From Acidobacteriota bacterium (lineage in GTDB: Bacteria > Acidobacteriota > Terriglobia > UBA7540): DNA of 8,716 nt. The stretch spans positions 1-8,716 of the forward strand of contig JAJYJL010000252.1 in NCBI GenBank assembly GCA_021789565.1. Reading direction: 5' to 3'. The notes below the pieces were generated by a model, which saw only the letters and a list, made by a program, of their open reading frames with translations, was not told the DNA's origin and searched no databases. Position 1 is the first letter of the stretch, and each line of letters starts with the position of its first letter. Made by a program: the position numbers and the translations under genes. Below, piece after piece: positions 8,234 to 8,716 of this stretch.

Positions 8234-8252
8234 CTCACTCCGGTATAGTGAG
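8234..8252 (+). repeat. Short inverted repeat just upstream of the serB-like gene
   Basis: CTCACT (8234-8239) and AGTGAG (8247-8252) form a perfect six-base inverted repeat around CCGGTAT, ending eight bases before the next ATG. The right side contains TATAGT (8244-8249), which resembles a -10 element, but I see no matching -35 at normal spacing (TTGATC at 8211-8216 is 27 bases away). GAGAG at 8250-8254, six bases from the ATG, may act as a weak ribosome binding site and would be partly hidden by the hairpin. It could be an operator, a promoter element or chance; a six-base stem is short. Confidence 0.35.
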
Positions 8253-8260
8253 AGTCAGGC

Positions 8261-8716
8261 ATGACCATCGCGGCAAGAAGCAAAGCCATACTCCTGCACT
8301 TTTCCGGACCTGACAAACCAGGTCTTACCGCACAATTGACGGGCATCCTGGCGACCTATAACGTAGCGATTCTCGATATCGGCCAAGCGGTTGTTCACGA
8401 GCATCTTGCGCTTGGAATCCTGATTGAATTGCCGGCTGGCGAGGACTTTACACCGTTAAAAGGCGCGCTGCAGGCCCGCGCCACCGAACTGGAACTGCAA
8501 GCTCGGTTTCGCTCCATTCCACGAGAGGCTTTGCAGCATTGGCTGCATGCGCTGGGGCAGCGCCACTTCATCGTCACGCTGCTGGGCCGCGCTATTACTG
8601 CTTCACAGCTTGCCCAGGTGAGCGCGACCATTTCGGCCCATAGCATGAACATCGAGCGTATCGATCGCCTTTCGGGACAACTGTCTCATTGCAGCGCCCC
8701 GGTCAATGCGTGCGTC
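8261..8716 (+). CDS. serB: Phosphoserine phosphatase SerB-like, two ACT domains (5' part)
   Basis: The frame opens at ATG 8261 and stays open for 152 codons to the end of the window. Residues 8-60 (A-I-L-L-H-F-S-G-P-D-K-P-G-L-T-A then I-L-D-I-G-Q-A-V-V-H) look like the first ACT domain of long SerB proteins. Residues from about 100 (H-F-I-V-T-L-L-G-R-A-I-T-A, later M-N-I-E-R-I-D-R-L-S-G) look like the second. In this family the ACT pair precedes a HAD-type phosphatase domain that converts O-phosphoserine to serine, the last step of serine synthesis. That catalytic domain lies beyond the window, so another tandem-ACT regulator is possible. The gene is on the same strand as the cluster but separated from it by 92 bases containing a hairpin, so it is probably a flanking housekeeping gene rather than part of the pathway. 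The ATG is preceded by a weak GAGAG at good spacing; no stronger upstream start was seen. Confidence 0.82.
   Translation, partial: MTIAARSKAILLHFSGPDKPGLTAQLTGILATYNVAILDIGQAVVHEHLALGILIELPAGEDFTPLKGALQARATELELQARFRSIPREALQHWLHALGQRHFIVTLLGRAITASQLAQVSATISAHSMNIERIDRLSGQLSHCSAPVNACV

Noticed and set aside
8211..8249. Sigma-70 type promoter using TTGATC (8211-8216) and TATAGT (8244-8249)
   Set aside because: The spacer would be 27 bases, far from the usual 16-18, and no better -35 is visible at the right distance.
8395..8652. 85-codon minus-strand open frame near the right end
   Set aside because: It is the antisense shadow of the SerB-like frame starting at 8261, which has clear ACT-domain similarity and continues off the window.
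1..8716. CRISPR arrays, tRNA or rRNA genes, transposases, attachment sites
   Set aside because: No regularly spaced repeats, RNA gene signatures or mobile-element proteins were seen; nearly all bases are coding sequence of the four genes described.

Overview
The window is the 3' end of a hybrid NRPS/PKS biosynthetic gene cluster. All genes lie on the + strand, tightly packed, and the window runs into what looks like an ordinary chromosomal gene. Base composition is moderately GC-rich (upper fifties percent by eye). The architecture and the two-ACT SerB-type protein fit a soil bacterium such as an acidobacterium or a myxobacterium-like lineage. I cannot fix the taxon from sequence alone, and Acidobacteria is only a weak guess.

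Layout: (1) 2-115, the last 37 codons of a probable NodU/TobZ/CmcH-type carbamoyltransferase. (2) 93-1943, a two-domain NRPS protein (adenylation + peptidyl carrier) with a good Shine-Dalgarno, overlapping the carbamoyltransferase by 23 bases. Its binding-pocket residues read D-I-L-Q-L-G-M-V-W-K, close to the known glycine code. (3) 1953-8168, a single-module type I PKS of 2071 residues in the order KS-AT(malonyl)-KR(B-type)-DH-ACP-TE. (4) 8169-8260, a 92-base spacer with two inverted repeats. (5) 8261-8716, the 5' part of a SerB-like phosphoserine phosphatase with two ACT domains, running off the end.

Suggested logic (inference): the A-PCP protein loads an amino acid, most likely glycine. 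With no condensation domain in view, the aminoacyl-PCP would be passed directly to the KS, extended with one malonyl unit, reduced by the KR, possibly dehydrated by the DH, and released by the TE. The simplest products would be 4-amino-3-hydroxybutyrate or 4-aminocrotonate type units, unless upstream proteins add more. The carbamoyltransferase would decorate a hydroxyl (or amine) of the product.

The most notable observation is that the NRPS and PKS reading frames are in the same frame, separated by one amber codon and three sense codons. The NRPS C-terminus and PKS N-terminus together look like an ordinary internal PCP-KS linker, with no docking domains. The pair may therefore be one 2691-residue hybrid megasynthase split by a single TAG: a recent split, a readthrough site or a sequencing error. 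The other oddity is KR before DH, the reverse of the textbook order, with altered DH motifs.
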